Positions 9,140-19,211 of a stretch of DNA of 64,000 nucleotides are shown here, in pieces. Both the position numbers and the translations under genes were made by a program. The stretch covers positions 372,001-436,000 of the forward strand of contig CP144362.1 in assembly GCA_040954445.1 (NCBI GenBank), in the 5' to 3' direction. The notes under the pieces were generated by a model. That model saw only the letters and a program-made list of their open reading frames with translations, was not told the DNA's origin and searched no databases. The stretch comes from Burkholderia sp. (GTDB lineage: Bacteria > Pseudomonadota > Gammaproteobacteria > Burkholderiales > Burkholderiaceae). Every line of letters starts with the position of its first letter. Position 1 is the first letter of the stretch.

Positions 9140-9664
9140 GCTATTTTGAATGAGACAGATGAGACAGCCGCAAATTTGAAGTACAATACTGAATCAGCCC
9201 AGGGTTTTCGGAGACCTCGATCATTTGAGAGAATGAGGTCGTGGAAAAGTGTCGCGTCGAAAGCAATGTATAAAGAGAGCCCAGCCGAAGTACTCGGGGG
9301 AGTTCCGTGTGCATGCCTACGTATGGTTCTAGGGCGCTTACACGAGTACAAATCTGCATGGGCGGTCGTTATTGATCCGCGATTCGTGATCAATAGTGAA
9401 ATCGCAACGAAGGTCGGTTGCACGTATGAGACGTTGCGCAAATCGGTGCGGCAGGAAGAGCAGACAGAGCGTGGGTGTGACAACTAGTAAAGTTGAAGTT
9501 CATCAAGGAGTTCAAACGAAAAGTCCGCGAGCTTCGGCAGGTCAATCAGCTCCTGTGTAAAACGTCCGTGTATTTCGCGTAGGCAGAACTCGACCAAAGC
9601 CCGAAATGATGATGTCGTTCATTGATGAGCAGCATGCGTCGCACGGCGAAGAATCGATCTGCAA
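9140..9664 (+). pseudogene. IS3-family element remnant (orfA and start of orfB)
   Basis: The frame ending at 9487 contains EIATKVGCTYETLRKSVRQ, like the helix-turn-helix of IS3-family OrfA. Further on, in another frame, comes RELRQVNQLL, like the OrfA leucine zipper, then MMSFIDEQH near 9607, like the start of OrfB. Frameshifts separate these parts, and an IS903-like copy cuts off the rest at 9665. The first 150 or so bases after tRNA-Asp could not be assigned. Confidence 0.6.
9369..9395. repeat. Short palindromic scar related to the hairpin ends
   Basis: The sequence TTATTGATCC...TGATCAATA is a near-palindrome whose end matches the outer end of the hairpin at 1990-2103. It interrupts the IS3-type OrfA frame. 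A near-identical scar is at 10024-10049. Confidence 0.5.
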
Positions 9665-10663
9665 GGCGTTATTGCATAAATCGAGCGTGAGGAAATAATG
9701 GCATCAACGGACATAATTTCAGGCGATACGAACGAATTGCGCACGAGCGCGGTCCGCCATGCGGTTGATTACGCCGACGCGCCCAGAGACAGTTGCCGGT
9801 GAGCACCTTGAACCGATACATCGCATTCTCGGCAAGCGATCCCCGGTGGTAGCCACTGTCTTGCTTCCATTCTCGATGACCGTCACGGGTAATTGTATCA
9901 ACTACGCCGTTATGCCACGCCGGACCGGGCGTATCCGCTGGCCAATGCGCGGCGCCCTCGCGGGCTGGAATCGAAGGAACAGCACTGCGTGAAGCAATGG
10001 CCGCATGACATGGCTTGGTGTCGTATTGACCGCAATTCGTGATCAATAACATTGATTTGTTCGTCGCGCGGAATTTGGTCGACAAACTTGGCCAGAGCGT
10101 CACCGTCAGCTACATCCTGATTCATCAGAGCGGCGGCACGGACTTGACCGATATTCGCGTTGAGCGTGAGATAGACTTACACCACGTGTCCCGCTTCGAG
10201 TAGCCGTGCTGGCGCAGCCTTCCATTCACCTTCGCCGTAGACCTTCAGACCAGTGCTGTCGATCAGCAGATGGATCGGTTTGTTGTCGCGAAGGATTGGC
10301 AGTTCGACATCAAGCGTTTTTGCCCGGCGACAGAGTGTTGTGTAATTCGGCACCGGAAAGCCCCCGGCAGGCCAGATCGCGCAGACTTTGGGTGAAACAC
10401 TGCAGGGCACGCAACGTCAGTCGATAGGCAGTCTTAACGCCCAAGTAATGCCTGAATCAGGCGTATCGCCATACAGACGCGGGCGACCACGCGTGGATAT
10501 GGCGTCGGATATCCTGGCAAAGACGGCTTCATCTATCCATATCGTCACGTTCCCCGGTTGATCAGGCCTGCATTATAGGCCGCCCCATTCCTGACACGGT
10601 AGCGTTCCTTCGGCTCACATGTCTTGCGTATGTCCCCTCGCGCTCGATTTATGCAACAACGTC
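9665..10663 (-). mobile_element. Decayed, internally deleted IS903-like copy
   Basis: The ends are GGCGTTATTGCATAAATCGA at 9665 and GCTCGATTTATGCAACAACG near 10660. The transposase on the minus strand is split over several frames, and the leader between the start codon and the terminal repeat is deleted. A 26-base palindromic scar replaces part of the coding region at about 10024-10049. The element ends one or two bases before the stop codon of the TPR gene, so any former downstream neighbour of that gene has been separated from it. Confidence 0.75.
10024..10049. repeat. Second palindromic scar
   Basis: The sequence TATTGACCGC...TGATCAATAA sits inside a decayed transposase where intact copies read GGCACCGTCACCGCCGATGA. 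It nearly matches the scar at 9369-9395, so the same element probably inserted and left at both sites. Confidence 0.5.
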
Positions 10664-10664
10664 C

Positions 10665-12509
10665 TCACAGGCCTTGCACCTCGAAGCGCTTGAGCGTGTT
10701 GACCAGCGTGTCGTTGCCGGGCTCGAGCTTCTGCGCGGCGCGCCAGGCATCGCGTGCCTTTTCCTGCTGGCCGCTCTTCCAAAACACCTCGCCGAGGTGA
10801 GCGCCGATCTCGGCGTTCGGTTGCAGGTTGTAGGCGCACGTGAGGAACTTTTCGGCCGCCGCGTTGTCACCAAGTCGGTACTTGACCCAGCCAACGCTAT
10901 CCATGACGAAGGCATCCTTGGGCACCAGTGCGCTAGCCTTCTCGATCAGCGCGTTCGCCTCGGGCAGGCGCTGGTTGCGGTCCGCGAGCGAATAGCCGAG
11001 CGCATTGTAGGCCTGCGGATCGTTGGGCTGGGCGCGCATCAGCATGCGCAGCTGCTGCTCCATGGTGGTGTACTGGCCGATCTTCTCTGAGGCTATCGCG
11101 TAGTCGTAGCGCACGTCTGGATCGTCGGGGAAGGCTTCTACAGCCTGCGCGAGTCGGTCGGTCGCCTCGCGGTCGCGCTTGACTGAGAATAGCAGCGAGG
11201 CGTCGGTGCGCGCGATTACGACCGCATCGTGCGGATTGTTGACCTGCAGGCCCGCGAGCACCTTGCGCGCGTCGTCAACCTTGCCCTGCTTGGCAAGGAT
11301 CTGCGCGCGCATGACCTGCGCAGGGATGTAGTGGGGGCTGGCTGGCGCAACCTTGTCGAGCCACTGAGAGGCCTGTGCGTCGTTGTTCTGCTCGACTGAG
11401 ATCTGCGCGATGCCGACGTAGGCCTGGCCGATGTCGACATCGCGTAGATTCTGCATCGCGGCGATATACTGCTTCAGGTACTTGGTGGCGTCGTCGAGCT
11501 CCTTCTGCTGGATCTTGATCAGGGCTAGCGCCATCAACGGCACCGGTTCCTTTGGATCGTTGCGGTGTAGGGTTTCGAACTGCTTTTGTGCTTCGTCTAG
11601 ACGCTTGTCGGCGAGGTAGAGCTCGGCCAGCGCCAGGCACCCTTCTCGCGCCTTCGGGTGCTGCTGCACATATTTCTCGAACGAAGCCACACCAATCGCG
11701 CGCTCCTCTGGACCCATCTGCGAGAGCATCAAAGCGGCCGGGAGATAGTCTGGCTTTAGTTCCAGTGCTTGCTTCAGTGAGGTGACGACGGCCCGCTGGT
11801 CATCCACAGCGAGCTGCTGGCGCGCGATCGCCAGGTGCGACTCGGGGCGGATCAGGTCGTCCTTGAGAAGGTGCTGCAGCACGGTCAGTCCGTCGACCCG
11901 GTTCGGGCCGCGCGAGATCAGGGCCTGCATCGCTAGAATCGCGACGCGGCGGCTGTCAGCGTCAGTGTGGGCCAACTCGCGGCCCAGCAGCAGCTCGGCG
12001 TCGAGCGGCTTGCCGGTCAGCACCAGCAGGGCCGCGGCGACCTGGCCCGCCCGATTCGAATCGGGCGCGTATTCGCGCCACAGGTTTGCGGCGGTCAGCG
12101 CGTCGGTCGGGCTTTGCGCGGCCAGCGCGATTTCGGTGGCGCGCTGCGCCATCCGAGGATCCTTAGTCTCGCCAGCCAGGGCGAGATAGGTCTGGAAAGC
12201 GGGCGCGGGCTGGGCGCGTTGCAGCGCGACCTCCGCCGCCAGCACCTGGTAGACGATCTGCGCCGTCAGCGGCACGTCAGGCAAATCCTTCTTTTCGTCG
12301 GGGTAGGCCGGCGAGAAGGCGTTTTGCGTCAGCGCATCGTCGTCGACCGCGCCGGAGACGGGCGTCTGGGCGTGAACAGGCATGGTGCCCAACGTCCATG
12401 CGGCGAGCAGAGCGGTGCCGAAGAGTACGCGGCGGACCTGGAGGAAGGCGAACGCACGGCGCGCACAGGCGGCGGGGCGCTTCGAAGAAAGCGTCGAGGA
12501 AAAAATCAT
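10665..12509 (-). CDS. Exported tetratricopeptide-repeat protein
   Basis: The 614-aa protein has an N-terminal signal-like segment (a basic stretch, a hydrophobic run around residues 29-42, and a possible cleavage after PVHA at about residue 47), followed by TPR-like helical repeats through to the C-terminus (for example AQPNDPQAYNALGYSLADRN and AEIGAHLGEVFWKSGQQEKA). Such proteins are scaffolds for protein contacts in the periplasm or at the outer membrane. It is divergently placed to mutM, an arrangement I recall for Burkholderia, where lolB and ispE usually follow; here an IS copy abuts the stop codon. The start at 12509 has only a weak ribosome site. The precise function is unknown. Confidence 0.8.
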   Translation of the reverse strand: MIFSSTLSSKRPAACARRAFAFLQVRRVLFGTALLAAWTLGTMPVHAQTPVSGAVDDDALTQNAFSPAYPDEKKDLPDVPLTAQIVYQVLAAEVALQRAQPAPAFQTYLALAGETKDPRMAQRATEIALAAQSPTDALTAANLWREYAPDSNRAGQVAAALLVLTGKPLDAELLLGRELAHTDADSRRVAILAMQALISRGPNRVDGLTVLQHLLKDDLIRPESHLAIARQQLAVDDQRAVVTSLKQALELKPDYLPAALMLSQMGPEERAIGVASFEKYVQQHPKAREGCLALAELYLADKRLDEAQKQFETLHRNDPKEPVPLMALALIKIQQKELDDATKYLKQYIAAMQNLRDVDIGQAYVGIAQISVEQNNDAQASQWLDKVAPASPHYIPAQVMRAQILAKQGKVDDARKVLAGLQVNNPHDAVVIARTDASLLFSVKRDREATDRLAQAVEAFPDDPDVRYDYAIASEKIGQYTTMEQQLRMLMRAQPNDPQAYNALGYSLADRNQRLPEANALIEKASALVPKDAFVMDSVGWVKYRLGDNAAAEKFLTCAYNLQPNAEIGAHLGEVFWKSGQQEKARDAWRAAQKLEPGNDTLVNTLKRFEVQGL

Positions 12510-12597
12510 GGAAATCCGTTCGAGGTTTCGGAGGATTGTAACGCGCTCGCCACAATACGCGAACCATCGCCTCTAGCCATCCATAGATCACAAAACC

Positions 12598-12798
12598 ATG
12601 CCAGAGCTTCCGAAAGTCGGAGTTACACGTCGTGGAGTTAAACCCTTTGTCGTCGGGTACCACGTCAGGCCGTCGAAGTGCATACCGCGATGCTGCGCTG
12701 GCCCGTCCCCGAGCATTTCGCGGCAGCGCGGCAAGTATCTGCTGTTCGAGCTCAACGCCGGCTGGTTCATCGTCCATCTCGGCATGAAGGGGCGTTGT
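12598..12798 (+). pseudogene. mutM: mutM 5' fragment (formamidopyrimidine-DNA glycosylase)
   Basis: The frame opens MPELPKVGVTRRGVKPFVVG, the MutM N-terminus with the catalytic Pro2-Glu3 and the conserved TRRG. Later, RGKYLLFELNAGWFIVHLGM is also typical. Between them the reading shifts: the expected HTAMLRWPVPEHFA appears only in the next frame (from about 12678), so two compensating frameshifts scramble about 20 residues. Glu6, usually conserved in PELPEV, is Lys. An IS end interrupts the gene at 12799. The 3' part is found at 15385-15560 and the central part is missing. Confidence 0.85.
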
Positions 12799-12893
12799 GG
12801 CGTTGTTGCATAAATCAAGCGAGATCTGTTGACGTTTACGCGCAACGGTCGCGGGGCCAGCCCCCCCTATCAAGTCAGATTCCAGAGCAACTG
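12799..12893 (+). repeat. 5' leader remnant of an IS903-like copy
   Basis: These bases match the first about 95 bases of the full-length element (terminal repeat and leader up to ATTCCAGAG) in plus orientation. The remainder is replaced by another copy starting at 12894. Confidence 0.7.
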
Positions 12894-14017
12894 GGCGTTG
12901 TTGCATAAATCGAGCGTGAGGACGCCATGGCATCGACGGGCATAATTCAGGCGATACGAATAGATTGCGGACGAGCGAGGTCCGCCATGCGGTTGATGAC
13001 GCCAACGCGAACGGCGACTTCGGTCGCCGGCGCGTCGATGTGACGCGCCCAGAGACAGTTGCCGGTGAGGGTCTTGAACCGATACATCGCATTATTCTCG
13101 GCAAGCGATCGCCGGTGGTAGCCACTGTCTTGCTTCCATTCTCGACGACCGTCACGGACAATTGCATTAACCGCCCCATTACGCCACGCCGCACCGGGCA
13201 TATCCGCTGGCCAATGAGCGGCAACCCTCGCGTGGCGGAGTCGAAGGAATAGCCACTGCATGCAACAATGGCCGCATGGCATGGCTTGGTGTCGTAGGCA
13301 CTGTGACCGCCGATGACATCGATTTGTTCTTCGCGTGGAATCTGGTCGAGCAACTTGGCCAGAGCGTCACCGTCAGCCACATTCTGATTCGTCATTAGCG
13401 CGGCATGCACTTGACCTGTATTCGCGTTGAGCGCGAGATGGACTTTTTACGCCACGTGCGCCGTTTCGAGTAGCCGTGCTGGGGCCACCCCATTCACCTT
13501 CTCCATAGACCTTCAGACCGGTGCTGTCGACAACCAGATGGATCGGTTCATTGTCACGAAGGATCGGCAGTTCGACATCAAGCGTTTTTGCCCGGCGACA
13601 GAGCGTGGTGTAATTCGGCACCGGCAAGCTCGGGAAGGCCAGATCGCGCAGACGTTGGGTGAAACCTTGCAGGGCGGGCAACGTCAGTCGATAGACGGTC
13701 TTCACGCCAAGTAATGCCTGAATCAGCGTATCGCCGTATAGACACGGGCGACCACGTATGGGTATGGCATCGGGTATTCTGGCAAGGACGGCTTCATCTA
13801 TCCATATTGTTACGTTCCCCCGGTTGATCAGGCCTTCATTATAGGCCGCCCAATTCCTGACACGGTAGCGTGCCTTCGGCTCACCTTGCTTGTGTATGTC
13901 CTTGCGTATTTTCTTGGCAAAAATTAGGCAGTTACTCTGGAATCTGACTTGATAGGAGGCTGGCCCCGCGACCGTTGCGCGTAAACGTCAACGGATCTCG
14001 CTCGATTTATGCAACAG
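12894..14017 (-). mobile_element. IS903-like copy, transposase frameshifted
   Basis: The left end is GGCGTTGTTGCATAAATCGA at 12894; the right terminal repeat is clipped after TTTATGCAACA near 14016. The minus-strand transposase has frameshifts, including one that yields GEGEWGGPSTATRNGARGVK instead of GEGEWKVRQHGYSKRRTWRK. Exactly the same altered peptide occurs in the copy at 14260-15384, so the two are recent duplicates in opposite orientation. Confidence 0.8.
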
Positions 14018-14259
14018 CTCCCCTACGACACCAAGCCATGCCATGCGGCCATTGCTGCACGAGTGCTATTCCTTCGATTCCGCCCCGCGAGGGTGCCGCT
14101 CATTGGCCAGAGGATATGCCCACAGTGCGGCGTGGCCTAATGGCGCGGTTGATGCAATTGCCCGTGACGGTCGTCGAGAATGGAAGCAAGCCAGTGGCTA
14201 CCACTGGCGATCGCATTGCCGAGAATGCGATGTATCGGTTCAAAATTCTCACCGGCAAC
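14018..14259 (+). repeat. Internal fragment of an IS903-like transposase
   Basis: The fragment corresponds to codons from YDTKPCHAA to about the NAMYRFK region, with small deletions and frameshifts. It is wedged between two larger copies and has no terminal repeats of its own. Confidence 0.65.
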
Positions 14260-15384
14260 GGCGTTGTTGCATAAATCGAGCGAGATCCATTGATGTTTAC
14301 GCACAACAGTCTCGGGGCCAGATCCCTATCAAGTCAGATTCCAGAGTAACTGCCTAATTTTTTTCCAAGAAAATGCGCAAGGACATACACAAGACAGGCG
14401 AGCCGAAGGCACGCTACCGTGTCAGGAATTGGGCGGCCTATAATGAAGGCCTGATCAACCGGGGGAACGTAACAATATGGATAGATGAAGCCGTCCTTGC
14501 CAGAATACCCGATGCCATACCCATACGTGGTCGCCCGTGTCTATACGGCGATACGCTGATTCAGGCATTACTTGGCGTGAAGACCGTCTATCGACTGACG
14601 TTGCCCGCCCTGCAAGGTTTCACCCAACGTCTGCGCGATCTGGCCTTCCCGAGCTTGCCGGTGCCGAATTACACCACGCTCTGTCGCCGGGCAAAAACGC
14701 TTGATGTCGAACTGCCGATCCTTCGTGACAATGAACCGATCCATCTGGTTGTCGACAGCACCGGTCTGAAGGTCTATGGAGAAGGTGAATGGGGTGGCCC
14801 CAGCACGGCTACTCGAAACGGCGCACGTGGCGTAAAAAGTCCATCTCGCGCTCAACGCGAATACAGGTCAAGTGCATGCCGCGCTAATGACGAATCAGAA
14901 TGTGGCTGACGGTGACGCTCTGGCCAAGTTGCTCGACCAGATTCCACGCGAAGAACAAATCGATGTTATCGGCGGTGACGGTGCCTACGACACCAAGCCA
15001 TGCCATGCGGCCATTGCTGCACGCAGTGCTATTCCTTCGATTCCGCCACGCGAGGGTGCCGTTCCTTGGCCAGCGGATATGCCAGGTGCGGCGTGGCGCA
15101 ATGGCGCGGTTGATGCAATTGCCCGTGACGGTCGTCGAGAATGGAAGCAAGACAGTGTCTACCACCGGCGATCGCTTGCCGAGAATGCGATGTATCGGTT
15201 CAAGACCCTCACCAGTAACTGTCTCTGGGCGCGTCACATCGACTCGCAGGCGACCGAGGTCTCCGTTCGCGTCGGCGTCATCAACCGTATGGCGGACCTC
15301 GCCCACCCGCAATCCATTCGTATTGCCTGAAATTATGCCCATCGATGCCATTGCGTCCTCACGCTCGATTTATGTAACAACGCC
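14260..15384 (+). mobile_element. IS903-like copy, transposase frameshifted
   Basis: The copy is 1,125 bp with both terminal repeats (GGCGTTGTTGCATAAATCGA at 14260; ATTTATGTAACAACGCC ending at 15384). The transposase opens at 14373 but leaves frame near residue 140 and resumes in another frame from about 14872 to 15330. It shares its frameshift changes with the copy at 12894-14017. mutM coding sequence resumes at the very next base. Confidence 0.82.
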
Positions 15385-15560
15385 GCGGCAGCAGCACCTT
15401 GCGCAAGTTCGTCGGCAGCAACGGCGAAAGCGGCTATTTCCAGCTTGACTGCTTCGTCTATGATCGTGCTGGCGAACCGTGCCGCGTGTGTGGCACGCCG
15501 ATTCGGCAGATCGTGCAGGGCCAGCGGCAGACTTATTTCTGTCCAAATTGTCAACGTTAA
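15385..15560 (+). pseudogene. mutM: mutM 3' fragment (zinc-finger end)
   Basis: The frame reads [10 protein letters not shown]...[14 protein letters not shown], then a four-cysteine zinc finger (PCRVCGTPI ... YFCPNCQR) and a TAA stop at 15558-15560. This is the standard C-terminus of MutM. Together with the 5' fragment it accounts for about 125 of the roughly 275 residues of the family. The region between, including most of the lesion-recognition and helix-two-turn-helix part, has been lost to the IS nest. Confidence 0.88.
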
Positions 15561-15609
15561 AAACATCTTGAAACCCCCATGTACCACCAGTACGGCACCG
15601 GTCGCGCCC

Positions 15610-16686
15610 GTGACGCCGCTCGCAGCGAGCTTCACCACCCGCTTGATTGCCTGGCAGCACGAGCATGGTCGCCACGACTTGCCGTGGCAGAACACGCGCG
15701 ATCCCTACCGGATCTGGCTGTCCGAAATTATGCTGCAACAGACCAGGGTATCGACGGTGGTGCCTTATTACCAGCGCTTCCTCCATCATTTCCCCGATGT
15801 CGCCGCGCTGGCCACCGCGTTGGCCGACCAGGTGATGGTGCTATGGGCCGGGCTTGGCTACTACGCGCGGGCGCGCAACCTGTATCGCTGCGCGCAGGTG
15901 GTGGTGGCCGAGCACAGCGGGCGCTTTCCCGAATCGCCCGAGACACTTGCCAAGCTGCCCGGCATCGGTCGCTCGACTGCGGCGGCGATCGCCTCATTTG
16001 CGTTCGGCGCGCGCGCGCCGATCCTCGACGGCAATGTCAAGCGCGTGCTGGCGCGTGTGTTTGGCGTGGAAGGCTTCCCGGGCGAGAAGTGCGTGGAAAA
16101 CTGGATGTGGGCGCTAGCCGATCGGCTGTTCCCGTGCGAAGCTAACAATGCCGATATCAGCGCCTATACGCAGGGCTTGATGGATCTTGGCGCGACTCTT
16201 TGCGGGCGCAGCAAGCCCGATTGCAAGCGCTGCCCGTTCGCGGTCGACTGCGTGGCCAATACCACGGGCCGGCAGCGGGAACTGCCGACGGCGCGCCCGA
16301 AGAAGACGGTGCCGACTCGGCGCACCTGGATGCTGGTGCTGCGCAACGGCGACACGGTGCTACTGGAGCGGTGCCCGCCCACCGGTCTCTGGGGCGGCCT
16401 CTGGAGCCTGCCCCAGGCCGACGGCGACGCCGCAGCCCTGCAGCGCGTGCGCGAATTCGGCACCGAGGCGGTGATTCCATTGGCACCGTTCACGCATGTC
16501 TTCACGCATTTCCGGCTGGAGATCGAGCCGCGCATCGCCGACGTCGGCGCGGTGCCAGCGGCAGGCAGCATGCTGGTGGAGGCCAGCGCCGATACCGAAT
16601 GGGTGCCGCTGGCGCGGCTTGACGCCTATGGCCTGCCAGCGCCCGTGCGTAAGCTGCTCGGCAGCCTGAGCAGGTCGCTGATCTGA
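15610..16686 (+). CDS. mutY: A/G-specific adenine DNA glycosylase MutY
   Basis: MutY removes adenine mispaired with 8-oxoguanine. The sequence shows the catalytic Glu in LSEIMLQQTRV, the helix-hairpin-helix LPGIGRSTAAAI, the catalytic Asp in ILDGNVKRVLAR, a 4Fe-4S loop with four cysteines (CGRSKPDCKRCPFAVDC), and a NUDIX-like C-terminal domain (GLWGGLWSLPQ). From GTG at 15610 it is 358 aa, a normal length. An ATG at 15579 is one frame out from the gene, as if a base was inserted just after the original start, so translation probably begins at GTG 15610 or TTG 15568. It sits 50 bases after the broken mutM stop. Confidence 0.88.
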   Translation: MTPLAASFTTRLIAWQHEHGRHDLPWQNTRDPYRIWLSEIMLQQTRVSTVVPYYQRFLHHFPDVAALATALADQVMVLWAGLGYYARARNLYRCAQVVVAEHSGRFPESPETLAKLPGIGRSTAAAIASFAFGARAPILDGNVKRVLARVFGVEGFPGEKCVENWMWALADRLFPCEANNADISAYTQGLMDLGATLCGRSKPDCKRCPFAVDCVANTTGRQRELPTARPKKTVPTRRTWMLVLRNGDTVLLERCPPTGLWGGLWSLPQADGDAAALQRVREFGTEAVIPLAPFTHVFTHFRLEIEPRIADVGAVPAAGSMLVEASADTEWVPLARLDAYGLPAPVRKLLGSLSRSLI

Positions 16687-16718
16687 GAGGAGGGAAAGCG
16701 TGGCGCGTCGTTGGGGTG

Positions 16719-17057
16719 CTACGTGAGTTTGACGGCGGGAAGCTTGGCCTGGGAGGCAGCCCCGAGCCTCATAGCCCCAGGCATGGCGCTTGAGTACAAG
16801 ATGTACTTGTATGTGATGCGCGCGTCCACGTCGGGAGACTCCATCGGCTTCTTCCGCATGCACAGGTCTAGCGGCAGCACCTCTGCGATACGCTTCGCGA
16901 CCCAGCTCGGTTCGTCAAAATGGAATGGCTTGGAAAACGACAGCTCGCCTGGTTTCACGTTGTGCAGCCCCTCGATGATCTGTTCCAGCACTTCCCGTAC
17001 AGGCACCGAACTGCGCGATTGGCAGTTCGCCGGCTCGCGCGGTCGGTACTCGGGCAA
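16719..17057 (-). pseudogene. Remnant of a LON substrate-binding-domain protein
   Basis: The frame contains LSFSKPFHFDEPSWVAKRIA and EVLPLDLCMRKKPMESPD, which resembles the C-terminal part of the small LON-domain (non-protease) proteins of Burkholderia. There the expected pattern is a DEPSWV-NRLAEVLP stretch followed by KLMELPD. The N-terminal beta domain is absent, the sequence upstream decays, and IS ends start at 17118. The tail after YKYILYSS does not look like the family. I infer a dead gene. Confidence 0.5.
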
Positions 17058-17117
17058 TGCCTCAGGAAGATAATCAGCAGCATCACGTCCAGCAGCAGCT
17101 GTAGTGTTGATATTAGG

Positions 17118-17148
17118 GGCGTTGTTGCATAAATCGAGCGAGATCCAT
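17118..17148 (+). repeat. Solo IS terminal repeat
   Basis: A 31-base left end of the IS903-like element (GGCGTTGTTGCATAAATCGA plus 11 bases) stands directly before the left end of the next copy. Confidence 0.7.
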
Positions 17149-18272
17149 GGCGTTGTTGCATAAATCGAGCGAAAGCCGTTTACGTTTACGCGTAGCGCTC
17201 GCCGGCCAGCCCCATATCAAGTCAGATTCGAAAGTAACTGCCTAATTCTTCCCAAGAACATGCGCAAGGACATACACAAGACAGGTGAGCCGAAGGCACG
17301 CTACCGTGTCAGGAATTGGGCGGCCTATAATGAAGGCCTGATCAACCGGGGCAACGTAACAATATGGATGGATGAAGCCCGTCCTTGCCAGAATACCCGA
17401 TGCCATACCCACACGTGGTCGCCCGTGTCTATACGGCGATACGCTGATTCAGGCATTACTTGGCGTGAAGACCGTCTATCGACTGACCTTGCGCGCCCTG
17501 CAAGGTTTCACCCAAAGTCTGCGCGATCTGGCCTTCCCGAGCTTACCGGTGCCGAATTACGCCACGCTCTGTCGCCGGGCGAAAACGCTTGATGTCGAAC
17601 TGCCGATCCTTCGTGACAATGAACCGATCCATCTGGTTATCGACAGCACCGGTCTGAAGGTCTATGGAGAAGCTGAATGGGAAGGTGCGCCAGCACGGCT
17701 ACTCGAAGCGGCGCACGTGGCGTAAAGTCCATCTCGCGCTCAACGCGAATACAGGTCAAGTGCATGCCGCGCTAATGACGAATCAGAATGTGGCTGACGG
17801 TGATGCTCTGGCCAAGTTGTTCGACCAGATTCCAGGCGAAGAACAAATCGATGTCATTGGCGGTGATGGTGCCTACGACACCAAGCCATGCCATGCGGCC
17901 ATTGCTGCACGCAGTGCTGTTCCTTCGATTCCGCCACGCGAGGGTGTCGTTCATTGGCCAGCGGATATGCCCGGTGCGGCGTGGCATAATGGCTCGGTTG
18001 ATGCAATTGCCCGTGACGGTCGTCGAGAATGGAAGCAAAAAAGTGGCTACCACCGGCGATCGCTTGCCGAGAATGCGATGTATCGGTTCAAGACCCTCAC
18101 CGGCAACTGTCTCTGGGCGCGTCACATCGCCGCGCAGGCGACCGAGGTCTCCGTTCGCGTCGGCGTCATCAACCGTATGGCGGACCTCGCTCACCCGCAA
18201 TCCATTCGTATTGCCTGAAATTATGCCCATCGATGCCATTGCGTCCTCACGCTCGATTTGTGCAACAACGCC
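17149..18272 (+). mobile_element. IS903-like copy, transposase with two frameshifts
   Basis: The 1,124-bp copy has ends at 17149 and 18272. The transposase starts at 17260 but gains one base near 17380 (GATGAAGCCCGTCC) and another near 17690 (GAATGGGAAGGTG), giving three overlapping pieces (17260-17592, 17372-17725, 17664-18218). All DDE-region sequence is present, so this is a young but dead copy. Confidence 0.82.
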
Positions 18273-18294
18273 TTTCAAGGCAGATAATATCGGA

Positions 18295-19140
18295 TCAATA
18301 ACGTCGCTGCGCGGCGCGCCAGGCTACCCACAGCTTGCGGATCGGCGTGAGCAAGATGCGCTGGTGCAGCACCTGGTAGTCCTCGCCCTCGATCTCGTCG
18401 AGGGTGGCCAGCGCGAGCGCGGCCAGCGCCCGTAAGCTACGCTGCGCGGGCAGTTCGGCTGCGGGAATGGCTTCCAGCGCGGCATGCAGTGTTTCTCTAG
18501 CGCGCGTAACCTGGAAGCGCATCAATTTTCTGAAGGCTGGGCTGTAGCGGCGGTGCATCAGGTCGACCGACGTTACCTCGTAGCGCTGCAGTTCATCGAA
18601 CGGCAGATAGACGCGACCGTGGCGCAGATCGTCGCCGACGTCTTCGACGATCTGCGCGAGCTGCAAGCCTTCGCCGAGCGAGGCGGCCCAGGCGGGCGCG
18701 ATATCGGCGGGGATGGCGGGGCCGGTCGTTGCGCGCGCCACCAGGCCAGCGAAACCGCCGCCCACGCGCTCCACGTAGCGGCGTAGGTTGGGCCAGTCCA
18801 GGTAGCGCGTCTGTTCGAGATCCATCGCGAAACCATCGGCCAGCGCCTGCAGCACGGCATGGTCGCTCGCGATGGCACTAGCGTGCAGGGCGAGCGCCTG
18901 CGAAACCGGATGCGAAGGCTGGCCTTCGGCTAGCGCGGCGAGCTCCTTGCGCCACCAGGCCAGCTTGGTCTGGCCGATGGCGGGTTCGCTGGTCTCGCGC
19001 GTGGCTTCCTCAAGTTCGCGGCGTAGCGCGAACAGCGCGATCAGCGCACCCTGGCTGGTGAGCGGTGCCTGGCGCAGCGCATAATAGATGCTGGAGCCAG
19101 GCGGCGCGGCCTTCTTCTGACAATAGTCGTCGAAATTCAC
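18295..19140 (-). CDS. hpnD: Squalene/phytoene synthase family protein, HpnD type
   Basis: The 281-aa protein belongs to the trans-isoprenyl diphosphate synthase family. In the HpnCDE route HpnD joins two farnesyl diphosphates to presqualene diphosphate on the way to squalene. Support comes from the N-terminus DDYCQKKAAPPGSS, the KLAWWRKEL segment and the second acidic motif as VEDVGDDLRHGRVYLP near residue 170. The first acidic motif is not a clean DxxxD (RRELEEATRET). The stop codon lies in GGATCAATAA, a sequence shared with the ends of a repeat in this window, so the natural C-terminus may have been clipped by a few residues. It lies downstream of shc on the same strand, with an IS scar between them. 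Confidence 0.78.
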   Translation of the reverse strand: MNFDDYCQKKAAPPGSSIYYALRQAPLTSQGALIALFALRRELEEATRETSEPAIGQTKLAWWRKELAALAEGQPSHPVSQALALHASAIASDHAVLQALADGFAMDLEQTRYLDWPNLRRYVERVGGGFAGLVARATTGPAIPADIAPAWAASLGEGLQLAQIVEDVGDDLRHGRVYLPFDELQRYEVTSVDLMHRRYSPAFRKLMRFQVTRARETLHAALEAIPAAELPAQRSLRALAALALATLDEIEGEDYQVLHQRILLTPIRKLWVAWRAAQRRY

Positions 19141-19211
19141 GGGCGGGACGGCAGTGAGCTTGCCTCAGTTTTTCGCGCACCATGGTGCGAGTCCTTATGT
19201 TGCCAGCATTT

